Origin: Sphagnum magellanicum
Taxonomy: Eukaryota; Streptophyta; Sphagnopsida; Sphagnales; Sphagnaceae
Assembly: GCA_021904315.1 (NCBI GenBank)
Contig: CM038913.1
Coordinates: forward strand, 7,935,958 to 7,999,957
Reading direction: 5' to 3'
DNA length: 64,000 bases
Position numbers and translations under genes: made by a program. The notes beneath the pieces are model-generated. The model saw only the letters and a list, made by a program, of their open reading frames with translations. It was not told the origin of the DNA and did no database searches. This document shows positions 32,485-45,489 of the stretch, piece after piece; within the stretch, counting starts at the first letter, position 1, and every line of letters begins with the position of its first letter.

Positions 32485-32778
32485 CATTTTCTGGTTCACA
32501 TACATGTATTAGATTTGTGAGTTTCTTTTATTCTTCAAAGTGGGGGTCGTTTTGTGTTCCTTTGAATAGATAGACAAACCTGGTTTTCATATGGAGATGT
32601 CTGTTAAGGGGGGCTAGGAAGAGAGTTGCATTTCTGACTAGACTGCTTCCTCATCTTGTTACCTCCGTAATTCCTAGTCAGGTGGGTTTCTATCCTGATG
32701 TCAAACTCTCTGACATGGATCATCTTGCTGGTCATCAACCCATTTGCTTGCTAACTGGGGGCACTTGTGGCTTTTCAG

Positions 32779-32859
32779 ATAGAGGTCAACTTTGATGAAA
32801 TTGTTCATGAGCTTTACATCAATAATGAGACTAGCAAAGCTCATCTTAAAGAACTACAG
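32779..32859 (+). other. Exon-like segment, 81 nt, unrecognised
   Basis: GTGGCTTTTCAG/ATAGAGG and CTACAG/GTCCAG frame 27 codons: IEVNFDEIVHELYINNETSK then AHLKELQ. Phase-zero borders and protein-like composition support a true exon or a pseudo-exon. A further piece near 32999-33088 (RVIDAHVKFMESANELRMDK) follows an acceptor-like ATTTCCAG. Confidence 0.4.
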
Positions 32860-33661
32860 GTCCAGTTGGTACCCTTTTATATCTGGGTACGAGAGCCATT
32901 CATATTCCAGTTGGCCAGTTGGCTCATGTGATGAGGGAGTGTTCTTTTAGCACACAAAAGGAAAAAAAAACTCAAGCAGTTCATTGCACAATTTCCAGGG
33001 TGATTGATGCCCATGTTAAATTCATGGAAAGTGCCAATGAGTTGAGAATGGACAAGATCCTCAATTCAATTAATGACATAACCCAATGAGTCAGAGTCCA
33101 ATTTTCTAGATGTGTCCTTGACAGACTCAAACTAATGCTCCAACTTATGAGAAAGCTCTGGATGTGGTGATAGCATATTGAAGAGCTACTGATGTAACAA
33201 GTGGCAGGTTCTCACCAAGCTACCCCATGCTCATGTTTAAAAACCTTCGTTTTTCTCAATCTTTCATATATTTGAAAGGATCTGGTTTTTGGTGATTGGA
33301 ATGCAGTTTCCATTTGTCCTTGCAAAATGCTCCCCATTTTCTTTTATGGTCTGGAAGTAACTGTTGTGCCAGATTGACCTCCAAGTGGGATATTGTTCCT
33401 TTAAACACATAGTTGCAAAAGAGATATGCAATTCTCTAGTGTTCAACATGACAGCCAAAGACATTGGAAAAGACTTAGGTTATCTTCTTGCAATTGGATG
33501 ACTTTGTGCTACTTGGTCAAGAAAGCATGCTTTGTTGGCAGTGTTGTACTATGCTTCAGCCTTAATAGGATGTCAGGCTCTTCAAGAAACAACGAGTGCA
33601 GAACCAATTGCAGTTTGCAGTTGTGTTGACAGTTAGGTTTTAACTATTGTTGTCTGTCTAG

Positions 33662-33743
33662 AGGATGCCATGCATAGCCCTCTAAAAGTAAAGGTGGCAA
33701 AGGCAGTTGTGCCTGCCATTGATGCAATGAACTTGGCTATTAG
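33662..33743 (+). other. Exon-like segment, unrecognised
   Basis: TGTTGTCTGTCTAG/AGGATGCC and GCTATTAG/GTATGG bound a frame encoding DAMHSPLKVKVAKAVVPAID then AMNLAIR. The borders are good, and the piece lies on the same strand as the other exon-like segments from 31035 on. Together these could be one decayed multi-exon gene or a mosaic of captured exons. Confidence 0.4.
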
Positions 33744-33799
33744 GTATGGATTTGCACATTGGAAATTGAGAGCATCTGACCCTTGAAGATCTGAGCTAC

Positions 33800-36700
33800 T
33801 ATTATGCTAATGTCATTTGGACTCCTTATGATGCCAGTGCATTTGAAACCAAACCAAGTCCTCCAAAGCAAATAAGGAAGATGTGTCTGGACTTGTTTGA
33901 TCATCAACACCATAATGTGAGGGCATGCGCAAAAGGCTTAACAGTTGAGCATTGTTGGATCAGAAAAAATGAAGTAAAAAATATATTATGTGACAAGATG
34001 CGAAACATATATTATGTGACAACATGCGGAACATGCTGGTAGGAAAGACTTATCTAGTTTAGCTCATTACCCTCACGTGATGGTGCATGTTGTGGATTGT
34101 AGGTTGGATTTGGTCTTGTGTCTACAAGTATTTCTTTAACCCTTTTTCCTTTCAACTTGACCCAATTGGTTCATTGCTGGTTTTGTCCTAGAAAAAAGAA
34201 CTTTCAGCATGAAAGTTGACAATGTCGTTGTCGGTTCTCAAGAGGCTTGAAGGTTTATGTGTTGTGCCATATATGTTATTTAATTTTCTAGGTGGGTGTA
34301 AGCAATAAAATGAACAACTTTTTTAACTTATCAAAACTACAACATGTAGATTTTAAATAACAATTAAAGCCATCAGAAAATTGTGAAACATTTAATGTTT
34401 TAGCTTGAATGATAAAAGATAAGATTTTTTACTACATTAATTTTCAAATTCCAACTTCTAAAAGTAGGTTTCAAGTAGGCTTTTAAAAATACAAGTAGTT
34501 ATTGACATTTACTTTTGAATATGGGCTTTTTGTTTCAAGTAGGTGTCAAGTCAGGTTTAATAAAAGAAAAATAGAAAAGAAAAAATATGATGGCTTACTC
34601 AAATGATTTTCATATCATAGATTAATACTTTTTTTTAAATATTTTTTAATGAAAAAGTAAGTTTGAACATATATAAACTAATCAGTTTCAAATCTTTTTT
34701 TTTTTTTTTCAAAACTACATTTTTATAAACTTAATACAACAAATGAATGTTATTTGACATATACTTTCATCTACTTTGATTTTTTTTGTGTGTAATTATA
34801 TGTGTGACACATGGTTTAAGTTGATACATTTATTTTTTCTATGTACTTTATGTTGTTTTGACTCAAGTTGTACTCTTGAGTTTACAACTATTAGGGCTAT
34901 AGATGCCCTAATTTGTTTTTACGCAAGAAAATGATACATTACGCCAATGGTTGCATGGATGGGTTACTTTTTCATTTGTTTACATTGTCAATGTCAAGTG
35001 AGAATAAACTCTAGAAGTTGAACATGTTGCAATGGCAATTTGAAATAGCTATGAGTTTTCAATTGAAGTGCCAAGGAGATGTAACAAGTCCCATTTACAA
35101 CGTCCATTGTGAATTGTTTTAGTTTGTCGAAATATGTATAGTTTTTCTATATTTTTTCATATTTTTACTAGTATGTTGTTCATGTTCATGTCAAGTTTAT
35201 ACGATGGTGGTGAATAGAAATTAGTCGACCTTCTTAGATATTTTGGCATAGATGAACAACCCTATCTTTTGGGAACGAATGTTGGTTTTGATCAATTGTG
35301 CTATTGGATTAACATTATCAATGTTTTGTAAATGCCATTGTGATTGGTTTATAAATGCCTTGCAAGAATAGTCATTTAGTTTTTCCATTCAACAAACCTT
35401 AAGTTATTAGCCTCTAGTAGAAAAATTGGATTTGTCTCTACAAAGGCTTAGTTTGGAAATTTATTTTGCTTCAAGCTACACTACTCCCATTCCCAAGTTG
35501 CAACAAAAGTAATTGAAATACCACACCAATTTGGTTTACTTTGCCTTCAATGTGTTGTCAAAAGCTTAACTTATTTTTTTGTTTCTTGATATTTTCATTG
35601 GTTGTTTTTTTTTTTGAAATGTTATGAAATTTTGACTTTCTTTTGTCACATTTTGTGAATGCATGTAATGATCATCTCTAATGATTTGTTGCTTGGGTGA
35701 AACAATTTTCCAAAATTGATTAAGTTCACACATAACCATGAAGTTGCATATTGGGTCTCTTTACAAATCCAAAAGGAACATGAGGATTCAATTATGACAT
35801 CAACTTGCACCCTTCAACAAAAACAAAAAATGGAAATTCCCCATGTGTGTCAGTGTTGATGGTGCACTAAATTAAAAATACAATTATTTTCTTACAAATG
35901 TTTTGTGAAAAATGTACAATGATCATCACAAAACAAATTAACTAATACTTATAATAAAAAAAATGTATGGTTACAGTTTATCAAAATTGAAAATAATAAT
36001 AAACCAAATGGTTTAAAATACAATATATCTATATTCAAAACAATATGTAAATGGTAGGTTTATGGTATTTTATAGAAGTGATTAGAATAAATATAATAGT
36101 TGATAACTTCAACTATTTTTGGAACTATTTCAAATTGGTGTTCCAACTCAATTTTCTACATATTTAACAATCTTAAATTCATGTACCAATCATTCTTTTG
36201 AAGATTAATCTTTAATAAGGCATCTGAATTGACCCAATAAGGACCGAACCTTTTAACAAAAGGCACATTACCTCTTCATAATCACAAAAATGCGTATTAT
36301 GAAACATACAAAAAGGGCAAACCAAGAAACTACACCAAAACAAAAGCATGAAGATCTTGCATCAAAGTAGAAGAAATTTCAAAATGACATTTGATCATAG
36401 ATTCTCGAATTTCAAATGAACTAAAATTTTGACAAATGATAAACTTGCTTTGAAATCCCAAATAATGGCCACGAGTTTGTTAGGTTCATGATTTAAGGAA
36501 GATGTGAAGGAATGGCTTTTTCACATAAAGGAATAATAATCAACAATTCTTAATGATCAGAAAGAAATTCAAGAAACGAACAGTAAAAACAAGTTGTAAA
36601 ATTGAGCTTAATGATTACAAAAATGTTTTCTACACAAACCCCCTTTATAGGAACTACCTCTTTGATGGGAAGAAAATAGTTAGATATTGTCGTCTTAATG

Positions 36701-38700
36701 GGTTCAATATGGTATATTCAACATCGCATACCTAGATAAGGCTTCGGTCCAAGCTTATGTTTGCAAACATAGCATTGTTACTCATTTAAGCTACAACATG
36801 TAGAAACAAAATATGAATTGAACCTCAACACCAATAAAACATATGCACGCTAAACCATATCCTTTCCAAACTACAAATAGTTTGCCCAAAAAACTTTTTG
36901 GGAAAAAAAAATGTTCATAACAACATTAATGAAACATGGAAGAAAAACATGTTGAAGCAATGAACATTGATTAAGTGGTTCAACATAAGAAAACATATCC
37001 ATGAAGGATGAATGGTAAGTGGTTAGGAAACAATTTTATATTGGGTTCAAGTTCCCTAGCTAACCATGGTGGTTAGCTCAGTTGTTTTTTTTTCCTACCT
37101 ACCTAATGACAACCCATGATCAAGTTGTTAGTAGGTAGGTAATAAAAATAGCCCTTATTATGTATAAACCATTTGCTTACCGAATAAATAGTTACCTATT
37201 TTCTTACTTACTTATCTACCTATATATGAGATCTATTTCCTATAGAATTGGTCACCAAGGTGAAACCAAATATTAAATTGGTTGAGGTTCATCCACGACT
37301 AAATAAGCTCATTACAATATATGAAAATAAACTCCAACTTTTTCCACTTAAAGGTCCATATTTAATGTTTTATGAAAATTTATTCTAATGTATTTCAAGG
37401 GCCTATTATATAACAAAAATTTTCTTCCATTTTAAGAAAGGCATCACATTTTTTTGGAGGGCATTATGTTTTTTGAAAGGGCATCACATTTTTTAATCTT
37501 TCTTGTTAAAAAATATTTAAGTGTCAATTCAATTTTCAATTTTCCTAAAACAAAGTTAAAATCCATTAAATAGGAAACATAAGCACACATAAGAAACAAT
37601 TCAAAAGGTTTTTTATTCTTTACAAAAACAAAACAAAAGTTTTTGACATAGTTATACTAATGAAACAAGTCTAGATACCATTTTTTAATTTGAATTGAAA
37701 AATGACTCAAATGGATTTTGTAATGGATGTTATTATATATTCAACCAAATGCATCAATGTCAAGAAAACTAAAGTTTGGAAATGGAACAAACTACCACTA
37801 TTCTTTGGGAGGCTACAACCCTTGAAGGAAAGTAGTTATAGTAGTTGAATCAAAAATTGACAAAGTGATGTTACAATTAATTAGATTGTGAAACTAATGG
37901 CAACCCTCATTCATCACAACATATGGTCTCTAATATTTACACACATCTTCTGCACTTGGAAAGAAAACCTTCCACAAAGTTCCAAAACTCCACATTATCA
38001 TCATTATGGCAATTTGAAACAAAATTGGACAAACGTTTGTTGTCAAGATTAGGCACTATCTTTTGAATTTGTGAAAGGTGCTACACAAAATCAATTGTCT
38101 ATAAATGTGAAGAATGTTGCATAAAATGAAAGGAAATTGTGTTCTATTTGTCATGTGAATCATCAAAAATTGGTGTCAATGTGGCAAAATCTACAACTTG
38201 CAACACAAACCAACAAGTCAAAAGTTGAAACCACATATGTATAATGTACAAAAAAAACACAAACAAAAAAAACTTACCTTTAATTGTTTAACCATTCGGT
38301 CGTTTGCAAAAAAATGCTTCATATGTCAAGGGATGATTGTCAAAAAAAATTGTATAACATAGTCACATGCTTCACCACCTATTCTATCATACTTACAAAG
38401 ATGAAATAAAGTTAAACTTTAGGATTGAAACAAAGCAAAAACATTCAAAGAAGGGAGCATGTAAGTTTTGAGGGCAAAATTTTTGCTTAAAATAACTCTT
38501 AGTATCATAATGACTAGACATTTTCATGTCATATTCTATTGGTACCAAAATATCTACCATTCAAGTAATAGCCATACCACGACTGATTTTATTTGTAATT
38601 AATTTACTAACAAGCTCTAGGAAATATTCTATCAACCTCTTGTTAGAAGCTTTAAAATGCTTTAATTGTCAATATGTATTTTTGTGAACCAAACCAAATC
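33800..38700. other. AT-rich intergenic desert
   Basis: No gene-like frame; the longest is 60 codons at 36553. There is an imperfect inverted repeat at about 37088-37142 (CCTACCTACCTAATGACAAC against GTTGTTAGTAGGTAGGTAA) and many A/T homopolymers. Confidence 0.6.
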
Positions 38701-38898
38701 ATTTTTATTTTATTTATTTTTTGAAGTCAAGAATAGAGCATGGGGAGGGGGGTTCATCAATTTTTGACGATAAGGCATTAAAACCTTTTTGTCTTAACAA
38801 CATCTTGTATGTAGCAATTAATAGTAGGTCAATGGTCTTTAAGACCACAATGGTCAATACTAAAATGCCAATTCTTGGAGGCACCTTATTGATACCTA

Positions 38899-38919
38899 CC
38901 CCCCCCCCCCCCCCCCCCC
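38899..38919 (+). repeat. Poly-C run of 21 bases
   Basis: An uninterrupted C tract follows CCTA. Gly- and Pro-rich frames on both strands around it (38714-39263) come from this run. Its length in the assembly may be unreliable. Confidence 0.85.
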
Positions 38920-41900
38920 AAACCTTGAACACCACAAAGAAAAGAATAGAAACATAGATCTTTAAATGTGCAAATATATAAACCAATAAAATAGAAAAGA
39001 ATGACATGTTCATTTCCATATTCATCGAAATGTAGAGAAAAATCAATTTCATCCATAGTTTGAAGTTCATTATTAGCACATATCACAAAATTGTGGGTGC
39101 AAAAATACCTGAATCTCAAATTCACACCCACCAAAATGTCTAGTTGACACTTATTTTGTGCAAGCATCAATCGCTCTTTAGACAATGCTAGAATGTACGA
39201 CTTCTTAGTACTACAACCGAAACCTACAACAATTGAATGATTGATAGGTTCATTTGCCACCAATCATACTCATTCATAAAGGGGGTCATTATGTATGTTG
39301 CATTTTACTCCAAAAGTACTTGAATCCACACACCTTCTTGCCTCCCTTGACTTGATGACCCAACCCAATGCACAGAAAAGTCCTGCAATGTTGCAAAACA
39401 CAAAAACACATATTAACAAAAATCAACAAAAATTAGCATCTACAAAATTTAATAAAAATAAACATGAAAAATGGAAAGGAAATAACAACCTAGTAGGTGG
39501 ATATAGGTCACCATTCTTTTGTGAAACCTATAAAAGAAATTTAACAAGATTTGACAATAAAGTTTTTAGATTTGATTTTGAAAGGTCTTTGATTGATAAT
39601 GTTATGTCCATTTTCTTATATCACCTCCAAGAATTGAAGGCATTTCTAGCCCACCCTTTGAATGTTGACTTTGTGACAACCACATGCCCTCACATTCTCA
39701 AGCTCTATAAGGTCAAGATCACGAAATCATAGTGCAAGAAACTTTTCACCTTCATCAACATCATTGATTGTTGTTGATTGAATGTATGAATCCTCACCAT
39801 ACTACAATGGATCATCAAAATCCATGTCCATTAAATAATTGAAAAATGCATCAGACCCATGATCAAGCTAACATTAGTTGTCACCATCAACACTATCATC
39901 TTCAAAATTAATCTCATGATCAACAATGTGTTTGGACTTCTAAATCAAACAACACACCAAAATGATTAGAATCCATCAACAAAAAAACACTAATGAAATT
40001 GTAGAACTCCACGTTGACAATACAAAAAATCCTACTCACATGAAAATCAAATTATGTTAAAAAAATTGTACATATTATATGAAATAGAAACACAACAAAA
40101 TTTCACAAATCCAACAAAACTACAAAAAGAAAAAGAGTAGAGGGTTAAAGAAGGTGTAATATCAACACTATTGTTGTAAGAAAAACTCCATAATGATCTA
40201 AAAGCTACGAAACAAGATTAACACCATAAAATAAAAATTCACAAAAAGGCTAAATGAAAAAGAAACTAAGCATCTAAAGGAGGCCAAAGATGCACATAGT
40301 TAGAAATCTTGAAAACAATTTGTTAATGCTACTGCATTATAGCACAAGAAAACAAGATAAAAACAAGATAAAAACAATTACAAAAAAAGACAACCAATGA
40401 AGATAAAATAGTGAAAAAAAAAAAATGCAAAAACAACTTGTTGCAAACCTAAAATTGATTTCAACAAAAGAAAACTAACTCATTCGAACATGCTTAATGT
40501 GTCACTACTTAAAAAACAATTGCCACAATTCAAACAAAGTGGACTAAAACTTGTCAAAAGACATAGAGCACCTAGAAACAAAACAATCAGCAAGACACCA
40601 TTATCGAAACATATTGAAACAAAAACATTAGTGAGACAACAAAACTTTGTTGTACATAACATTTAACACAAAAAATTGAAATGGAAAACAAAACAACATG
40701 ACCAAAGCATGATTAAAATATTATTGAAACAAAAACATGAACAAAATATGAGAGAAACAACAAGAAAACATGATTTAAACATTGGCTCTAAACAATCAAA
40801 AAAATTATGAAAGGAACAAAATGAGCAAAACAACAAAAGGTTCTTGTGAAAAAATCCATCAACATGACCAAATGGTGAATGAAAGAGGAGGACGCTTTAA
40901 GAACATGTTGTTATTTATACCCAAATGTGTAAAATCAACACTATTTGATTTATGACATCTGGATCATCAACTAGATGGTCATTCTAGATTCAACAAGGAC
41001 ATAATGTTAATAATAATATTGTTTAGTGATAATAACCACTGTCCATTTTAAATATTTTTGTGGTCTGATCAAATCTTGGCCGCTAAATATTTAAATCCAC
41101 GTCATTTGATTACATCCCAAACCAAAATGTAATTGCAACCATCCATTTGCTACAATCCTAATGACCCCATTATGAATTTTTAATTATAGATACATTTTAC
41201 CATCCATTCAAAATTTTCCTCATCCACCTAATTTTAATTTGACACCATTAGATGTAAGCGACCTTGGCCTCATTCATTTTGTTTTATGTCAACAACACCC
41301 ATGAGAAATTGGTCACATCTAAATTAATCCTAATCATCTAAGCAAGTTAAATTCCTCATCACCACCATTGAATGACGAAATAATCTTAACCACTTGATAT
41401 AGGTTTTGAGTAGCACTTGTGGATTTTCTCCATCCCAACCACCTATATTTTTTATGCACAAAATAAAAAACAATTTGAAAGATTTTTCATCTATTTTTTA
41501 TCTTTTCATTCATCAGTTTTTCATTTGTGTACTTTACATTGCCGACATTTAAATCTAACTATTGGATTGAAATTGATCTTGAACTTCTAATTTAGGGCTC
41601 CTGCATGGACCATTTATGAGCATTTGGATTGGGTTGATCCCAACCGTTGAGAGGTGGATATATACCAAATAGTCACTACAAGTTGGTTCTTTGTTTTTTT
41701 TCTAGTTTGTGAAGGGGTTGATGGTGGGTTCATAATGCTTTTGTGTATGTTTAAAATGAATCATGGATTTTTTTTGTGTTTTTTTTCTTATAGTGTGTAT
41801 TATCTACTAGGAAGCGCATAAGAGTTTCAATGCTTTCTAATGGGTTTTTGTTTGTGTGTTTTTACTATCATTTACAAAATTCTATTTTTGGTTGTGTGAA

Positions 41901-43280
41901 GCACAACAAAACTTTGCACCATAAAGCAATGTTTTATTGATATGTAGTGTTTTTGTGTGGCTACCAAACTTTTCCCCTCCTTGAAACCTTTTTCATGTGG
42001 TTGCCTTTCTTGTTTTTTTCCTTGTTATATGCACGGGTTTTGCCTTGTGTGGCCAATCTTACCCCATCTTATGCCATGTTTTGCCAACATGTAAATAACT
42101 TTTGAAGAAAGAAATGGCTTTCAACTAATTGGAGGTTTTGAAAGTCATTCATATTATAAGCTTTTTATTTGGATGTGACAACTAGCATGAACAATATGGC
42201 TAATGTAATATGAAGTATTGAAGGTATCATTTTGATTTTTATCACAAATGCAAATAACTTTTTGATTTTATGCACATAATCAAGAAGTTTTTTCCTTTTC
42301 GATCCCAATACAAATGTTACATTTTATTTATTTTTTGGTTGTTTATAGATTTTTAAAAATTCTACTACATTCACAATTTAGCTAGCTTGTAAAGTGTAAT
42401 GTTAAGAAAAGCCACAAGGATAAGACTTTTTGGTTTTCACCTCAAACCAAGGATTTGATTTCACAATGCAAATTAAACCATTTTTTCAAGCTAATTCATT
42501 TACTTAATTTTGATTTTTCAACAAATGATTATATTTTATTAATTAATCTTCAATGATATAATGATTTCTCTAACACCCTTGTTTTGTATTATTCACCTCC
42601 ATTCTTGAACTTCATCTTGTACAATTTATGCTTAAGAGATTTTTTTTTATCACTATGTAAAGCCTTCGGGGAAAGGCATTACAAGATTGGGCCAATGCTC
42701 AGCTATTGTTTCACACATGCCTTTATTTTGGTAATGCCTTCCCTTGAAGGACTTACACTACACCTTTTTCGAGTCATGATTTGCACATCTAGAAATGAAT
42801 CCCACACATTATGGCAAACATGAGGTCTATATGTTTCTTATAAGTCTTAAAGTACTTATTCCCCCAACTAGAAAATTCTCTTTTATAAAACCTTGTTTCT
42901 TAAAATATAACAATTTTTGTAGTCTACAAGGAACTTTGTCCCACACATGGGCTTGGTTGACAACTAAAACTAATTTTGTAACAAGCAAAAATTTGACCTT
43001 TCAAATACTTTTATGAGGCTTTAAAATTGGCAATCCATCTTCAATTGGCATCAAGCACTAACAATAGGAAAAGACCCAATAATCATTACATATGAGAACA
43101 CCACAATGCATTGTTATGTTTATAAAAGATGACTCAACAGAACATTTGTGGGAAACATTAAGGTAATTATATTCTACTCCCATTATCTGATTGAACTATG
43201 CTCGTGTTCAATCTTGTTTGCCACATTTGCAACTTGAGCCAATATCATGGTTCGTGCATTGTTTCTTTTTTCCATTGCAG
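38920..43280. other. AT-rich intergenic DNA; possible flank or interior of an Ulp1-carrying MULE near its right end
   Basis: Frames at 38886-39263 (minus) and 39295-39732 (plus) are 125 and 145 codons, but I recognise no domain in either. Phrases of the kind AACCGTTGGAT recur loosely at 40950-41650. No terminal inverted repeat could be fixed. Confidence 0.4.
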
Positions 43281-43885
43281 GGTTGACAGGTTGTTGGATG
43301 AATTGAAAAATGATGCATTGGATTACATTGTCTTTTTCAAGGGTTTCCAAAGTATGGAAATTGACATCTTCTTTAGTGATATAAAACATTTCATAGACTT
43401 TGAAGCACCCATGTCCGACAAATGGTTGGATTTCATGCTTGTTCACACCTTTTGTGTATAACATCATTTCAAACAAGGACATGTATCTTTTGTCAAATGC
43501 ACAAGCTTTTAAGGTATTACAAAATGAAGTTCAGAATGGAAGGGGGACAAAGCAGTGGGGGACTAAGTACTTCAAGCATAGTTCAAACTTGAGGAACATT
43601 ATGGTTGTGCCATATTTGGACAAAGACCATTGGTCCATTTACATCCATGAGGAAAAGTGGTGCATTCATTGCGATTATATTCAAGGGTTCCATAATGATG
43701 CAACATCTAAGGAGTTTGCACATAACATCCATATTGTATGGGCCATATCAAGGAGCCTAAATGAAGATGATGTAGAATTTGTAGCTTTTGTGAATGTCGA
43801 TACCATCATTCCCAAGGTATTTGTGCAAAAGAATTCATGGGAATGTGGCCACCATGTTGTGCTGGACTTTAAAACCTATCTATAG
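43281..43885 (+). pseudogene. Ulp1-like (C48) cysteine protease domain, frameshifted
   Basis: An acceptor-like TTTCCATTGCAG ends at 43280. The frame then reads RVDRLLDELKNDALDYIVFF and MSDKWLDFMLVHTF. A one-base frame change at about 43450-43456 moves to YNIISNKDMYLLSNAQAFKV, and the frame stays open to 43885. Family motifs present: catalytic His in DKDHWSIYI (codon 43628), Asp in HCDYIQ (43673), Gln in VFVQKNSW (43826) and Cys in WECGHH (43844). Ulp1 proteases cleave SUMO-type modifiers. This type of domain, with a preceding WL(D/N)-like segment, is carried by plant MULEs. All four catalytic-site residues survive, so decay is limited to the frameshift and missing N-terminus. A decayed MULE transposase faces it from the right. 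Confidence 0.85.
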
Positions 43886-45480
43886 AAGCAAGGGACATCG
43901 GTTTCATTACCTTGTGATCATGTGATCAATTGGACCCCAATTTCTTGTGGTATGCTACATGGTAGTATAATTATAGCATATTAAATTCAGATAAATACAT
44001 AGGGTGACTAACCTGTGAATTGTTGTTTTATATGAAAATACATGTAACCAATAGTAAACCTTAAACCATGTAACAATCAATATTTCATTCTATACTTGAC
44101 CATACAAATCGCTTGATGTGATTAGGTGGTCCATGGTGGGAGGTATCGACAAGGAATATTCAATGTTGTGTTTTCCAAGCACTAGTGGACAAATTGAAAG
44201 TGAACAATCATAACTGGGGATATGCACCCCCCTTATTTTGCATTTGAAAGACACACATCTTCATGGTTCCATGACAACACATGCCATGTTGCATGGTGAT
44301 TGCAATAACATGCAACTTAAGGTTTCATGGGCCATTTACAAACATTCTTTTCTTTTTGTACACCAATGAAGACACTTCTAGGGGGCATTCCAAATGAGTC
44401 CCTTGTTTGTGGTGAGATAAACACCCCCCTTAAATGGTGAAAAAAGAAATGTAAAACTCATTCCCAACTGTTGCACCAAGTAAAAAACTTAAACTTGTGT
44501 CATAAGCATGGAAATGTGATGTGTTAGACAAGTAAAATAAATACATAGAAACATTTTGGGAGATTTGTAACATGTTAACTTATTTATAGATCATATGGGT
44601 CACACAATATTTAGTGATTAATTTGTTGTATGCACGAAGGTTCAACAAGTCCCTATTCTTATCACTAAACTTTGTACCATATGATAACCATTCATTTACC
44701 AAAGATATATTGGACTAGAACAATATAACATACTACTTTCACATTCTTTTCCAACATGTGCTTACTTATTGCATGTAAACTGACATGTTTTAATGTTCAC
44801 TTACATGCATGAAGTAGCTGGATCTTTTCAAATTGTGCACATCAATGCACATATTTGATGATGTATAACATCTATATAACTTATTAATGAACATCGAAAT
44901 ACAATTAGCTTGATTGAATTTAGCCTAATGTAAGGGTTATATGAAATAGATGGATATATGGAAATTGTGTTTGTGCAAGTTACCCTAGATGCATTGTTGT
45001 TAAATCATCACAATTATGTCACATTGAAACAATGCATGTAGCAAATACATGGGAATCACCCTTGAGATTACTATGGATATATAATGTGTAATTTCATGAG
45101 TTCACATTCATGAAGTGTAAGAACATTACCTCAACTTACAAATTACTTCCACTACTAGAAATAATCAAAAGTGGGGATGATGAGCAAAACCCAAATACAA
45201 ATATCAAAGCATGTTTAATAGCAAGGAATGGCTACTATTCCAAGAAATTTCGCTGATGTTTTAAACTCCACCCACTATTGTCTAGGTTACACCTGAATTT
45301 AGGAATGCCATTATGAGGTAACAACCCATGATCAATTTATATTCTTAATGTCTTTTTTTTTCCAAACACAATTTGGAGTGATGGAGTGATGACGAGCAAA
45401 ATGTTTTCCAAGAGCACCTAACTAGCTTTTGCTTCTTCCACAAGTTCATTTTGAACCTGGCAAATCTTGTTTTCTAAATC
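43886..45480. other. Region between the convergent Ulp1-like and transposase frames
   Basis: No recognisable coding sequence. It would be the inter-gene part of an Ulp1-carrying MULE if the two frames belong to one element. Confidence 0.4.
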
Positions 45481-45489
45481 TACTTTTGA

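Noticed and set aside
38714..39263. Gly-rich and Pro-rich frames around a poly-C run
   Set aside because: The residues come from the homopolymer; the remaining sequence matches no known family.
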